DNA of 64,000 bases from Paraburkholderia phenazinium (GTDB lineage Bacteria > Pseudomonadota > Gammaproteobacteria > Burkholderiales > Burkholderiaceae): positions 1 to 64,000 of the forward strand of contig NZ_FNCJ01000025.1 of the NCBI RefSeq assembly GCF_900100735.1, in the 5' to 3' direction. Positions 25,996 to 34,087 of the stretch are shown here, piece by piece (position 1 is the first letter of the stretch; each line of letters begins with the position of its first letter). Under the pieces are notes generated by a model. That model made no database searches. It saw only the letters and a program-made list of their open reading frames with translations, and had not been told where the DNA came from. The translations under genes were made by a program, and so were the position numbers.

Positions 25996-27609
25996 TTAGC
26001 TGCCGCGACGCGCCGTACGCGGACCGTCGCTGCGGCGTGCGCCGTAGCCACCGTCACGCGAGCCGCCGTAACCTTCACGCGAACCGCTGCCAGCCGACTT
26101 GCCGGCCCAGCCGCCGCCATTGCCGCCGCTACCGCTGCGAGCGCCGCCGCCGTTACCAGCCGGCTTGCCAGCACCGCTGCCGCTACCGAAGCGACGGCCA
26201 CCGCCATTGCCACCGCCCGGACGGCCGCGGCCGCCAAAGCCAGGACGACCGCCACCCGACGGAGCCGACTTGCGCGGCTCGAAGCCTTCGACGACGTTGA
26301 CCGGCAGCGGAGTACGCACGAAACGCTCGATGCGCTTTAGCGCGCCTTGCTCGGCGTGGTGCACGAGGCTCACGGCGATACCCGAGTGGCCAGCACGGCC
26401 GGTACGGCCGATACGGTGCACGTAGTCTTCAGCGAACTTCGGCAGGTCGTAGTTGAACACGTGCGTGATGCCCGGGATGTCGATACCGCGAGCTGCGACG
26501 TCCGTTGCCACCAGCACGCGCACACGGCGCTCGCGCAGGGCGCGGATCGTGCGGTTACGTGCGCCTTGCGGCAGGTCGCCGTGCAGGGCGGCCGATTCGA
26601 AACCGGCGTCGGCGAGACGGCCAGCCAGTTGGTCCGCGTCCATCTTGGTTGCCGTGAAGACGATAGCCTGGTCGAGGCCTTCGTCGCGCAGCAGATGGTC
26701 GAGCAGACGGTCCTTGTGATCGCGGTCGTCAACGTAATGGACGGTTTGCGCGATGTTGGTGCGCTGTTCCATGCGCTGGACGATCTCGATACGCTCCGGA
26801 TCCTTCAGCAGGCGGCCCGTCAGCGAACCGATCTTGCCGTCGAGCGTAGCCGAGAACAGCATGGTTTGACGCGTAGCCGGCGTTGCCGCAACGATGGTTT
26901 CGATGTCGTCGATGAAGCCCATGTCGAGCATGCGGTCGGCTTCGTCGAGCACGAGGATCTGCAGTTGCGACAGATCGATACGGCCGCGTTCCAGGTGGTC
27001 GATCAGACGGCCCGGCGTCGCCACCAGGATTTCCGGGTTCTTCGCGAGCAGCATCAATTGCTGGCCGTAAGCGACGCCGCCCAGAATGCTGACGGTGCGC
27101 AGGCGCTTCAGGTGCTTGCCGTACGTGGCAGCAGCGGTGGTGACCTGCATCGCGAGTTCGCGGGTCGGCGTCAGAACCAGCATGGTCGGACGGGCAACCG
27201 GTTGCGGACGGCGCGTGCGGGCGCCATCAGCCGGACGCGGCTCGCGCGGCTGGCTGGCTTGTGCCTTTTGCAGTTGCGAGAAACGCTCGATAGCGGGCAG
27301 CATGAACGCGGCGGTCTTGCCCGAACCGGTCGGGCTCGAGACCAGCAGATCGCGGCCGGCGATGCCAGCGGGGATAGCGCGTTGCTGAACCGGGGTCGGG
27401 GTTTGGTAGCCAGCGGCGGTCAGCGCGGAGACGACATCCGGGGACAGACCGAGCGACGCGAACGACGGGCCGGCCGGTGCTGCGGTTTCAGCGGCAACGG
27501 CTTCCGGCGCTGCAGCAACGGCTGCGGCTTGGGCGGGAGCGTCGGCGAGACCGAGTGCCTGGTCGGCGATGGCGTTCAACGGGCTGCTGGGGGTATTGCT
27601 CGAAGTCAT
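25996..27609 (-). CDS. DEAD-box ATP-dependent RNA helicase, RhlE type
   Basis: This 537-residue helicase unwinds structured RNA, probably in ribosome assembly or RNA decay. It has the Q motif (FASLGLSPDVVSALTAAGYQ to TPVQQRAIP), motif I SPTGSGKT (92-99), VLDEAD, SAT in MLFSATLDG, and HRIGRTGRAG. Residues 447-537 form a Gly/Arg/Ser-rich tail with RG repeats that should bind RNA non-specifically and may drive phase separation or RNP binding. An Ala-rich stretch of about 45 residues precedes the Q motif. ATG 27609 fits the family better than 27663. A long leader of over 400 bases lies upstream. Confidence 0.92.
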   Translation of the reverse strand: MTSSNTPSSPLNAIADQALGLADAPAQAAAVAAAPEAVAAETAAPAGPSFASLGLSPDVVSALTAAGYQTPTPVQQRAIPAGIAGRDLLVSSPTGSGKTAAFMLPAIERFSQLQKAQASQPREPRPADGARTRRPQPVARPTMLVLTPTRELAMQVTTAAATYGKHLKRLRTVSILGGVAYGQQLMLLAKNPEILVATPGRLIDHLERGRIDLSQLQILVLDEADRMLDMGFIDDIETIVAATPATRQTMLFSATLDGKIGSLTGRLLKDPERIEIVQRMEQRTNIAQTVHYVDDRDHKDRLLDHLLRDEGLDQAIVFTATKMDADQLAGRLADAGFESAALHGDLPQGARNRTIRALRERRVRVLVATDVAARGIDIPGITHVFNYDLPKFAEDYVHRIGRTGRAGHSGIAVSLVHHAEQGALKRIERFVRTPLPVNVVEGFEPRKSAPSGGGRPGFGGRGRPGGGNGGGRRFGSGSGAGKPAGNGGGARSGSGGNGGGWAGKSAGSGSREGYGGSRDGGYGARRSDGPRTARRGS

Positions 27610-28029
27610 GAGAATCCTTGAAACGATCCTGGGTGAAGCACGGAATAAATACGTCGGCGCCAATCGGCATACCCAAGTCGTCGGATTCAGCGAGCAAAGA
27701 AGCAGCGAGCAAATCGAAAAACGGGGGCAGCTCGCAACACTAAAGAGGCGAGCTTTTCGTTAGAAGCTGTATCGGTTGCGACATGCCAACACGGCGTGCC
27801 GCCAGCCTGGTACATGATCGCCCGTAGGGGGCTAGGCAGGAGGGGACAGGTTCTAAACTGGATTGGAGCAAAACGCTACGAGGCGCTGCGCCGCAAGGGC
27901 CGCTAGGAAAAAGCCGGGCAAAGCAGTGAAGCGCAGGCAGCATTGTATAGGGTTTTGCTGCACCGCGCCACATTTACGACACTTCCGTGAAGGAAAGTGC
28001 TGATTCTTTCTTTGTCTTACGAATATTCG
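27610..28029 (-). other. Long gap upstream of the helicase gene
   Basis: These 420 bases hold no convincing gene. A 7-bp hairpin AGCTCGC/GCGAGCT (27729-27735 with 27748-27754) is followed by TTTTC on the plus strand. DEAD-box genes often carry long cold-regulated leaders, and this region could be one for the helicase; the acyl-CoA-binding protein gene ends at 28030, so its 3' end also lies here. Confidence 0.45.
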
Positions 28030-28299
28030 TTAAGCGGAGGCGCCGCTTTTCAACGATTCGACCAGTTCGACGTACTGCTGCTTGGCCGCATCCTGGGCGG
28101 TGCCCTTGAGCGCTGCCCACGCGTCGTACTTGTATTTGCCGACGATGTCGGTGAAGCCCGGCTTGTCGCCATGCACGTCGCCCTTGGTGGCCTGCTTGTA
28201 GAGCGCGTAGAGGCGCAGCAGCGTCAGATTGCCGGGGCGTTCCGGCAGTTGTTGCACGTCTTCGTGGGCTTTCGCGAATTGGGCGTCGACGTCGCTCAT
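28030..28299 (-). CDS. Acyl-CoA-binding protein
   Basis: This 89-residue protein is a stand-alone acyl-CoA-binding protein (ACBP) of four helices. The family pattern is clear: LYALYKQATKGDV (the Tyr and Lys that contact the CoA headgroup) followed by KYKYDAWAALKGTAQDAAKQQYVELV. It carries medium and long acyl-CoA in the cytoplasm. ATG 28299 (MSDVDAQFAKA) is chosen; an in-frame start at 28323 adds eight residues not typical of ACBP. ACBP is mostly eukaryotic but is also found in beta-proteobacteria. It is divergent from tsaB. Confidence 0.9.
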   Translation of the reverse strand: MSDVDAQFAKAHEDVQQLPERPGNLTLLRLYALYKQATKGDVHGDKPGFTDIVGKYKYDAWAALKGTAQDAAKQQYVELVESLKSGASA

Positions 28300-28477
28300 G
28301 TTTTTTCTCCGTGGCGAATTCAAGATAGGCCGACGATCATATCAAGCGGCATCCTTGCTGGGTTCGAACCAGGCTCGAACCTTCATTCCAAACGCGCCGG
28401 CGAGGGGCGCGCCCGGCGCTTCGCCATTGTGCGGCGCTGCATGCATGCTGCGTGCCCGGCAAGGCGGGGCGTCGCAT

Positions 28478-28483
28478 TACAAT
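28478..28483 (+). promoter_or_regulatory. Candidate -10 element of tsaB
   Basis: TACAAT ends only 7 bases before ATG 28491. If used, the transcript would be leaderless or nearly so. No clear -35 was found. Confidence 0.3.
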
Positions 28484-28490
28484 AGCGGTC

Positions 28491-29381
28491 ATGACCAGAA
28501 CTGTGCTGCTTGCCCTCGATACGTCGACCGAATTCTGTTCGGTCGCGCTTCTGTCCGCCGCTGTCGATGCGACGGGCGCTCCTGTCTCCGAACCGCGCAC
28601 CTGGGTGCGCCACGAAGCGACCGGAGCTGTGTCCAGCACGCGCTTGTTGCCGGCGATCCGCGAACTGTTCGACGAGGCCGGCCTCGCGCTGGCCGACTGC
28701 GATGCGATTGCCTTCGGCGCGGGCCCGGGCTCGTTTACCGGTCTGCGCACCGCGACCGGGGTTGCGCAGGGGCTCGCGTTCGGCCTGAATTGCCCGGTGG
28801 TGCCGATCGGCACCTTGCTTGCGTGCGCCGAGAGCGCGCGTTTGCGCGATCCGTCTGCCAGGCGCGTGCTGGCGGCGCTCGACGCCCGCATGGATGAGGT
28901 CTACTGGGCCGATTACGCGTGGGATGAGGCGCAGGGCGAATGGCGCACCATCCAGTCCGCCTCGCTCGATGCGCCGGACCGGCTGAGCTTGCCCGAGGAG
29001 CCGTTTACGCTGGCAGGCAATGCCGCTGCCGCATTCGGCGCGCGCCTCGTGGCCAGCACGGTGGCGCAAGCCATCGACGGCGCAGCGCTGCCGCATGCGC
29101 TGCCGCTCGCCTTCGCGGCGCTGCGCGCGCTGCGCGCGGGCCGCACGGTGCCGGCCGAGCTTGCCGCGCCGGAATACGTGCGCGACAAGGTGGCGCAAAC
29201 CACGGCGGAGCGGATGGCGGAGAAGGTGGCTAAAGCAGAACAGGCAGCAGAGCAGGCGGCGGGACAAGCCGCGCAGCAGGCAGCGGCGAGCGCGGCGAAA
29301 GACCCGGTGCAGCAGGCGCCGAACCAGGCAACTGAGCCGGTCACGCCGCATCCCGCACCCCAAGGCGAGGGCGGACGATGA
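28491..29381 (+). CDS. tsaB: tRNA t6A biosynthesis protein TsaB with C-terminal tail
   Basis: TsaB is the non-catalytic ASKHA partner of TsaD in making N6-threonylcarbamoyladenosine at tRNA position 37. Motifs are LALDTSTEFCSVAL near the N-terminus and the conserved GPGSFTGLRTATGVAQGLAF. The protein has 296 residues, against about 230 in E. coli. The excess is residues 237-296, an Ala/Gln/Glu-rich low-complexity tail (AEQAAGQAAQQAAASAAKD), then a Pro-rich end. ATG 28491 is chosen because the ASKHA strand follows directly. The stop overlaps the rimI start by 4 bases, so the pair is coupled. Confidence 0.93.
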   Translation: MTRTVLLALDTSTEFCSVALLSAAVDATGAPVSEPRTWVRHEATGAVSSTRLLPAIRELFDEAGLALADCDAIAFGAGPGSFTGLRTATGVAQGLAFGLNCPVVPIGTLLACAESARLRDPSARRVLAALDARMDEVYWADYAWDEAQGEWRTIQSASLDAPDRLSLPEEPFTLAGNAAAAFGARLVASTVAQAIDGAALPHALPLAFAALRALRAGRTVPAELAAPEYVRDKVAQTTAERMAEKVAKAEQAAEQAAGQAAQQAAASAAKDPVQQAPNQATEPVTPHPAPQGEGGR

Positions 29382-29872
29382 GCGGGGTGTTGCTGGCGGA
29401 CCGCTACATGTCGCCAATGACCGAAGGCGACCTCGACGAGGTTGCCATCATCGAAAAAGCGGCATACGAATTTCCGTGGAGCCGCGGCAATTTCGAAGAT
29501 TCGCTGCGCAACGGCTACTTCGGCATCTGCCTGCGTCACGTCACCGGCGCGTTAATCGGCTATTGCGTGCTGATGCCGGTGGTCGACGAAATGCATCTGT
29601 TGAATCTGTGCGTGGCGCCGGCCGCGCAGGGCGCGGGTGCCGGGCTGTCGTTGCTGCGGGAAGCGGTGCGTATTACGCGCAACGAAAAACTTGAAGGACT
29701 GCTGCTTGAAGTGCGGCCGTCGAACCACCGGGCTATCCGGCTTTATGAACGCTTCGGCTTTGCTTCGATCGGCCGTCGCAAGAACTACTATCCGGCGCGT
29801 CATCGCAGCCGGGAGGACGCCATCGTGATGCGTTTTTCGTTTGCCAAGGAGGGCGCAGATGGCGCTGCATGA
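29378..29872 (+). CDS. rimI: Ribosomal protein alanine N-acetyltransferase RimI
   Basis: This 164-residue GNAT enzyme acetylates the N-terminal Ala of ribosomal protein S18. It shows MTEGDLDEVAIIEKAAYEFPWS near the start, as in RimI, the acetyl-CoA loop APAAQGAGAGLSLLREAV, and EVRPSNHRAIRLYERFGFASIGRRKNYY, the family hallmark. The second Gly of the loop region (QGAGAG) replaces the usual QGxG-x-G/A spacing only slightly. ATG overlaps the tsaB stop. The end overlaps the uracil-DNA glycosylase start by 14 bases. Confidence 0.93.
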   Translation: MSGVLLADRYMSPMTEGDLDEVAIIEKAAYEFPWSRGNFEDSLRNGYFGICLRHVTGALIGYCVLMPVVDEMHLLNLCVAPAAQGAGAGLSLLREAVRITRNEKLEGLLLEVRPSNHRAIRLYERFGFASIGRRKNYYPARHRSREDAIVMRFSFAKEGADGAA

Positions 29873-30845
29873 ATCCGCTCTGGAAGAGCTTGGCCTCGCG
29901 CCGATGTGGGTGCGCCGCGGGATGGGGCAGGCGAGTGCTGGGGAGGCCGGTCAGGCGGCGGTGCCAGCAGCTGTTGTCGACGAGAGCGCTGCGCGGCGTG
30001 TAGAGGCGGCTAAGCCTGTTCAAGGCTTGACGCATGGCCTGGCGGTAGACGCGGCTCGAGGCAATGCGCAGGAGCGCTCTGCTGCAGGAGCGCGCGGCGA
30101 CACATACGAACCGGTCTCGCGTGCGGATGCAACAGCGTCCCCGGCCCGTGCCGAGCCCGCCGCACCCTCAGCCCCGCCTGATGACGATTTCGCCTGGTTC
30201 GACGACCTGCCGTCTCAGCCTCCGGCCGAAGCGCGTACGGCGCCAGCCGAGCGCGCCGAACCTTTGGTCCCGACCCTCGACTGGGATGCGCTCGCCGAAC
30301 GCGTGGCCGGCTGCGAGGGTTGCCGCCTGTGCGAGAAGCGCACCAACACCGTATTCGGCGTCGGCGACCGCAATGCCGACTGGATGCTGATCGGCGAAGC
30401 CCCCGGCGAGAACGAAGACCGCCAGGGCGAGCCGTTCGTCGGCCAGGCCGGCAAGCTGCTCGACAACATGCTGCGTTCGTTGACGCTCGCACGCGACACC
30501 AACGTCTATATCGCCAACGTGATCAAGTGCCGGCCGCCCGGCAACCGCAATCCCGAGCCCGACGAGGTGGCGCGCTGCGAGCCGTATCTGCAGCGCCAGG
30601 TCGCGCTCGTCAAGCCGAAGCTGATCATTGCGCTGGGCCGCTTCGCCGCGCAGAGCCTGCTGAAGACCGACGCCAGCATTTCGTCGTTGCGCGGCCGCGT
30701 GCACCAGTACGAAGGTGTGCCCGTGATCGTCACGTATCACCCGGCGTATCTGCTGCGCAGCCTGCCCGATAAGGCCAAGGCCTGGACGGACCTGTGCCTC
30801 GCCCGCGATACCTGGCGCAAGGCGGCCGGCGCGCTGGCCAACTGA
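29859..30845 (+). CDS. Uracil-DNA glycosylase, family 4, with long N-terminal linker
   Basis: This 328-residue enzyme removes uracil from DNA. The catalytic domain runs from about residue 139. It has the iron-sulfur Cys pair C152 and C155 (CEGC), the GEAPGENED motif near 179, KCRPPGNRNPEPDEVARC with the other cluster Cys, and YHPAYLLR with the family His. Residues about 24-136 are Ala/Pro/Arg-rich and look disordered; the first 20 residues (ALHESALEELGLAPMWVRR) are conserved-looking. ATG 29859 is chosen, overlapping rimI by 14 bases, because AAGGAGGGC lies just upstream. The stop overlaps the next gene by one base. Confidence 0.92.
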   Translation: MALHESALEELGLAPMWVRRGMGQASAGEAGQAAVPAAVVDESAARRVEAAKPVQGLTHGLAVDAARGNAQERSAAGARGDTYEPVSRADATASPARAEPAAPSAPPDDDFAWFDDLPSQPPAEARTAPAERAEPLVPTLDWDALAERVAGCEGCRLCEKRTNTVFGVGDRNADWMLIGEAPGENEDRQGEPFVGQAGKLLDNMLRSLTLARDTNVYIANVIKCRPPGNRNPEPDEVARCEPYLQRQVALVKPKLIIALGRFAAQSLLKTDASISSLRGRVHQYEGVPVIVTYHPAYLLRSLPDKAKAWTDLCLARDTWRKAAGALAN

Positions 30846-31822
30846 TGAACGCGCCCCGGCCGGCCCTGGTTCCGGCCGCTGTGCCTCCGGCACAGTGGGA
30901 TGCGCTGCGCGAACCCGCGGTGCGCGATCTCGCGTGGCTGCTGTTCAGCGCGGATCTGTTGCGTGCGCAACCACCGGTGGGGATGCTCGCCAGCGCGTTC
31001 GAGACGCAGGACGAACTGGCTGCCACCCTCGACTGGCTGCGCGCTCTCGATGCCGAGCCGGGCGCACTCAGGAGCGACCTCGCTGTGGCCCGCGTCACGC
31101 GTCTTGGCCGTTACGCGGAATGCCTGCTTGCGTGGTTTCTGCAGCATGGGCCGACCGCGCGCCTGATCGCGGCGAACGTGCCGCTGCGGCGTGCCGGACT
31201 GACCCTGGGCGAGTGCGATTTTCTGGTACAGACGCGAGCAGGGCGGCGCCTGCATTGGGAGCTGGCCGTCAAGTGCTATCTGCACGCGGGGGATGGGCGG
31301 GGGCTACTGTCGGATTACGTTGGTCCCAATCTGCAGGACCGCTTCGATCTGAAGCTGACCCACTTGCTCGATCATCAGTTGCCGCTCAGCGGGCGGGAGG
31401 AGTTCGCTACGCTGGGACATGTGGGCCCGTGGGAACCGCAGATGTTTATCAAGGGCTGGCTGTTCTACCGGCACGGCGAAGTGAGCAGCGATCCGATGGA
31501 AATCGATCCCGCGCATGCGCGCGGCTGGTGGGCGACACGCACGGACTGGCCGGCTTTCGCGGCTGAGCATGCACAGGCGTGGCGGGTTTTGCCGCGTCTC
31601 GAATGGCTTGCGCCGCGGCGCCATGAGCCGGGGGTAGCCGATGCGGAAGGCATTGTGTTCGTCGATGTGGCCGCGCTTGGCGAACGGGTCGCGCATCAGA
31701 ACGGGCCGACCATGGTGGCGGCCTTCTATCTGGACGATGCGGGGTGTTGGGTTGAGCGCTCGCGCGGCTTTATCGTGCCGGACGACTGGCCGCAGAAGGC
31801 GCAGGCGTTCGCCCGGCAGTGA
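30845..31822 (+). CDS. DUF1853-family protein
   Basis: This 325-residue protein matches the uncharacterised DUF1853 family by its central block WELAVKCYLHAGDGRGLLSDY and the following GPNLQDRFDLKLTHLLDHQLPL. The Glu and Lys arrangement in EL.VKCYL resembles a PD-(D/E)XK nuclease core, which would make it a candidate nuclease, but this is inference. No signal peptide or membrane span is seen. ATG 30845 overlaps the glycosylase stop by one base (TGATG). The link to a DNA repair gene may hint at a nucleic-acid role. Confidence 0.8.
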   Translation: MNAPRPALVPAAVPPAQWDALREPAVRDLAWLLFSADLLRAQPPVGMLASAFETQDELAATLDWLRALDAEPGALRSDLAVARVTRLGRYAECLLAWFLQHGPTARLIAANVPLRRAGLTLGECDFLVQTRAGRRLHWELAVKCYLHAGDGRGLLSDYVGPNLQDRFDLKLTHLLDHQLPLSGREEFATLGHVGPWEPQMFIKGWLFYRHGEVSSDPMEIDPAHARGWWATRTDWPAFAAEHAQAWRVLPRLEWLAPRRHEPGVADAEGIVFVDVAALGERVAHQNGPTMVAAFYLDDAGCWVERSRGFIVPDDWPQKAQAFARQ

Positions 31823-31864
31823 CGCCGGTTGATGCGGGTTGATGCCGGGTGATGCCGGGTGATG
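31821..31864 (+). repeat. 10-bp tandem repeat after the DUF1853 gene
   Basis: Four units with an exact 10-bp period start at 31821, 31831, 31841 and 31851 (consensus GATGCCGGGT), with a partial fifth GATG. The first unit includes the end of the stop codon. Units 3 and 4 are identical, so the array is probably recent and may vary in length. Confidence 0.85.
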
Positions 31865-31958
31865 TCTTTAGGCCGATCAGCGCGGCGGCCGATAGGCCAT
31901 ACCCGGCATGTCGATCTGTTCGGCTCCAGTCGCCTTGCGACGACGGAGCCGTTCTTCC

Positions 31959-33821
31959 TTATTTGCGTTTCAGTTGCGAGAGATCCCGCACGGCGCCACG
32001 GTCGGCCGAGGTCGCGAGCGCAGCGTAAGCCTGCAATGCTTGCGACACCACACGTTCACGATTCGCCGGCATCCACGCCTTGTCGCCGCGTGCCTCCATG
32101 GCTGCGCGACGGCGTGCCAATTCCTCGTCCGGTACCGCGAGGTGCATCTTGCGCGTGGGAATGTCGATCTCGATCACATCGCCTTCTTCCACGAGACCGA
32201 TCGTGCCGCCTTCGGCTGCTTCCGGCGAGGCATGCCCGATCACGAGCCCTGAGGAACCGCCGGAGAAGCGGCCATCGGTAAACAGCGCGCAGCTCTTGCC
32301 CAGGCCCTTGGATTTCAGATACGACGTGGGGTAGAGCATTTCCTGCATGCCGGGGCCGCCCTTGGGGCCTTCGTAACGGATCACGACCACGTCGCCCGCT
32401 ACGACCTTGTCGCCCAGAATGGCTTCGACGGCGTCGTCCTGGCTCTCGAAGACGCGCGCGCGCCCTGAGAAGACCCACTGCGATTCGTCAACACCTGCCG
32501 TCTTGACGATGCAGCCCTTCTCCGCGAGGTTGCCGTACAGCACGGCGAGGCCGCCGTCTTTCGAATACGCGTTTTGCTTGCTGCGGATACAGCCGGTCTT
32601 GCGATCGGTATCCAGCGACGCGAAGGTGGCTTCCTGGCTGAACGCGACGGTGGTCGGAATGCCGCCCGGGGCTGCACGGAAGAGTTTCTGCGCTTCTTCG
32701 CCCGCGCCGCCGGCGACATCCCACTTGGCGATCGCCTCGCCCAGCGTGCCGCTATGCACGTTGCCGCACGACAGGTCCAGCAGATCCGCGCGGGCCAGCT
32801 CGCCCAGAATGCCGGGAATGCCGCCGGCACGATGCACGTCTTCGATATGGAATTTGTCGGTAGCCGGCGCCACTTTGCACAGGCACGGCACCTTGCGCGA
32901 GATGCGATCGATGTCGGACATCGTGAAATCGACGCCGCCTTCCTGCGCGGCTGCCAGCAGGTGCAGCACGGTATTGGTCGAACCCCCCATGGCGACGTCG
33001 AGCGCCATCGCGTTTTCAAACGCCTGCTTGCTGGCGATGCTGCGCGGCAGGACCGAGGCGTCATCTTCCTGATAGTAGCGGCGGCACAGGTCCACCACGA
33101 GACGGCCGGCCTGTTCGAACAGGCCCTTGCGCCATGCGTGCGTGGCGACAATCGTGCCGTTACCGGGCAGCGCGAGACCGATCGCCTCGGTCAGGCAATT
33201 CATCGAGTTCGCGGTGAACATCCCCGAGCAGGAACCGCACGTCGGGCACGCGCTGCGCTCGATTTCTGCCACTTCGGCATCACTGACTCTGGAGTCGCCC
33301 GCCTTGATCATCGCGTCGATCAGGTCGATCTTGGCGATCACCTGGCCGTCGGTCGGCGACTTGACCTTGCCGGCCTCCATCGGACCGCCGGAGACGAACA
33401 CGACCGGGATGTTCAGGCGCATGGCGGCCATCAGCATGCCCGGGGTGATCTTGTCGCAATTGGAAATGCAGACCATGGCGTCGGCGCAGTGCGCGTTGAC
33501 CATGTATTCGACCGAGTCGGCGATCAGTTCGCGCGAGGGCAGCGAATACAGCATGCCGCCGTGGCCCATGGCGATGCCGTCGTCCACCGCGATGGTGTTG
33601 AATTCCTTGGCGACGCCGCCGGCCGCTTCGATTTCCTTCGCGACCAGCGCGCCCAGGTCGCGCAGATGCACGTGGCCTGGCACGAACTGGGTGAACGAGT
33701 TCACCACCGCAATAATGGGCTTGCCGAAATCGCCGTCCTTCATTCCGGTGGCGCGCCACAAGGCGCGGGCGCCAGCCATGTTGCGGCCATGAGTCGAAGT
33801 TCGCGATCGATAGTCAGGCAT
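31959..33821 (-). CDS. ilvD: Dihydroxy-acid dehydratase
   Basis: This 620-residue enzyme dehydrates 2,3-dihydroxy acids in valine, isoleucine and pantothenate synthesis. The iron-sulfur Cys residues are visible as C122 in CISNCDKITPGML and C195 in ACPTCGSC, at the same numbers as in E. coli IlvD. The length also agrees. The late PTSYLKSKGLG and FTDGRFSGGSSGLVIGH segments are diagnostic. It stands alone, away from other ilv genes. Upstream is an AT-rich imperfect dyad (33980-34021) that could be an operator. Confidence 0.97.
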   Translation of the reverse strand: MPDYRSRTSTHGRNMAGARALWRATGMKDGDFGKPIIAVVNSFTQFVPGHVHLRDLGALVAKEIEAAGGVAKEFNTIAVDDGIAMGHGGMLYSLPSRELIADSVEYMVNAHCADAMVCISNCDKITPGMLMAAMRLNIPVVFVSGGPMEAGKVKSPTDGQVIAKIDLIDAMIKAGDSRVSDAEVAEIERSACPTCGSCSGMFTANSMNCLTEAIGLALPGNGTIVATHAWRKGLFEQAGRLVVDLCRRYYQEDDASVLPRSIASKQAFENAMALDVAMGGSTNTVLHLLAAAQEGGVDFTMSDIDRISRKVPCLCKVAPATDKFHIEDVHRAGGIPGILGELARADLLDLSCGNVHSGTLGEAIAKWDVAGGAGEEAQKLFRAAPGGIPTTVAFSQEATFASLDTDRKTGCIRSKQNAYSKDGGLAVLYGNLAEKGCIVKTAGVDESQWVFSGRARVFESQDDAVEAILGDKVVAGDVVVIRYEGPKGGPGMQEMLYPTSYLKSKGLGKSCALFTDGRFSGGSSGLVIGHASPEAAEGGTIGLVEEGDVIEIDIPTRKMHLAVPDEELARRRAAMEARGDKAWMPANRERVVSQALQAYAALATSADRGAVRDLSQLKRK

Positions 33822-33979
33822 CTGTGTCCTCAGGTATTGGGGTCGTTAAGTTGGAGTTGTGCCCAGTTCGGCCAATTCACCGTTGCGGACGGTGGCGGCG
33901 CACCGATCGCCCGCAGGCGGTGGGCGCACGGTCAGCGCTGGGAAGGTATGAATAGTGCGAGAGCACCGGTAAGACGTCC

Positions 33980-34021
33980 AATATATTTTTTCGACGCAAT
34001 TAGGTCGCAAAACATATTATT
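33980..34021. promoter_or_regulatory. AT-rich imperfect dyad upstream of ilvD
   Basis: AATATATTTTTTCGAC (33980-33995) faces GTCGCAAAACATATTATT (34004-34021) across 8 bases. The GTCG/CGAC ends pair exactly and the AT arms match imperfectly. The gap 33822-34087 holds no gene and must carry the ilvD promoter. Confidence 0.4.
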
Positions 34022-34087
34022 TGGCGGTAGGACAAGGCGAGGGCACGCGAGGCGCCGCTAAACGGCACCAGGCGGCACCCACGCGTT

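Noticed and set aside
28360..28382. GGTTCGA-ACCAGGC-TCGAACC, reminiscent of a tRNA T-arm
   Set aside because: It is a small perfect hairpin, but no acceptor, anticodon or D arm can be folded around it, and a CCA end is missing.
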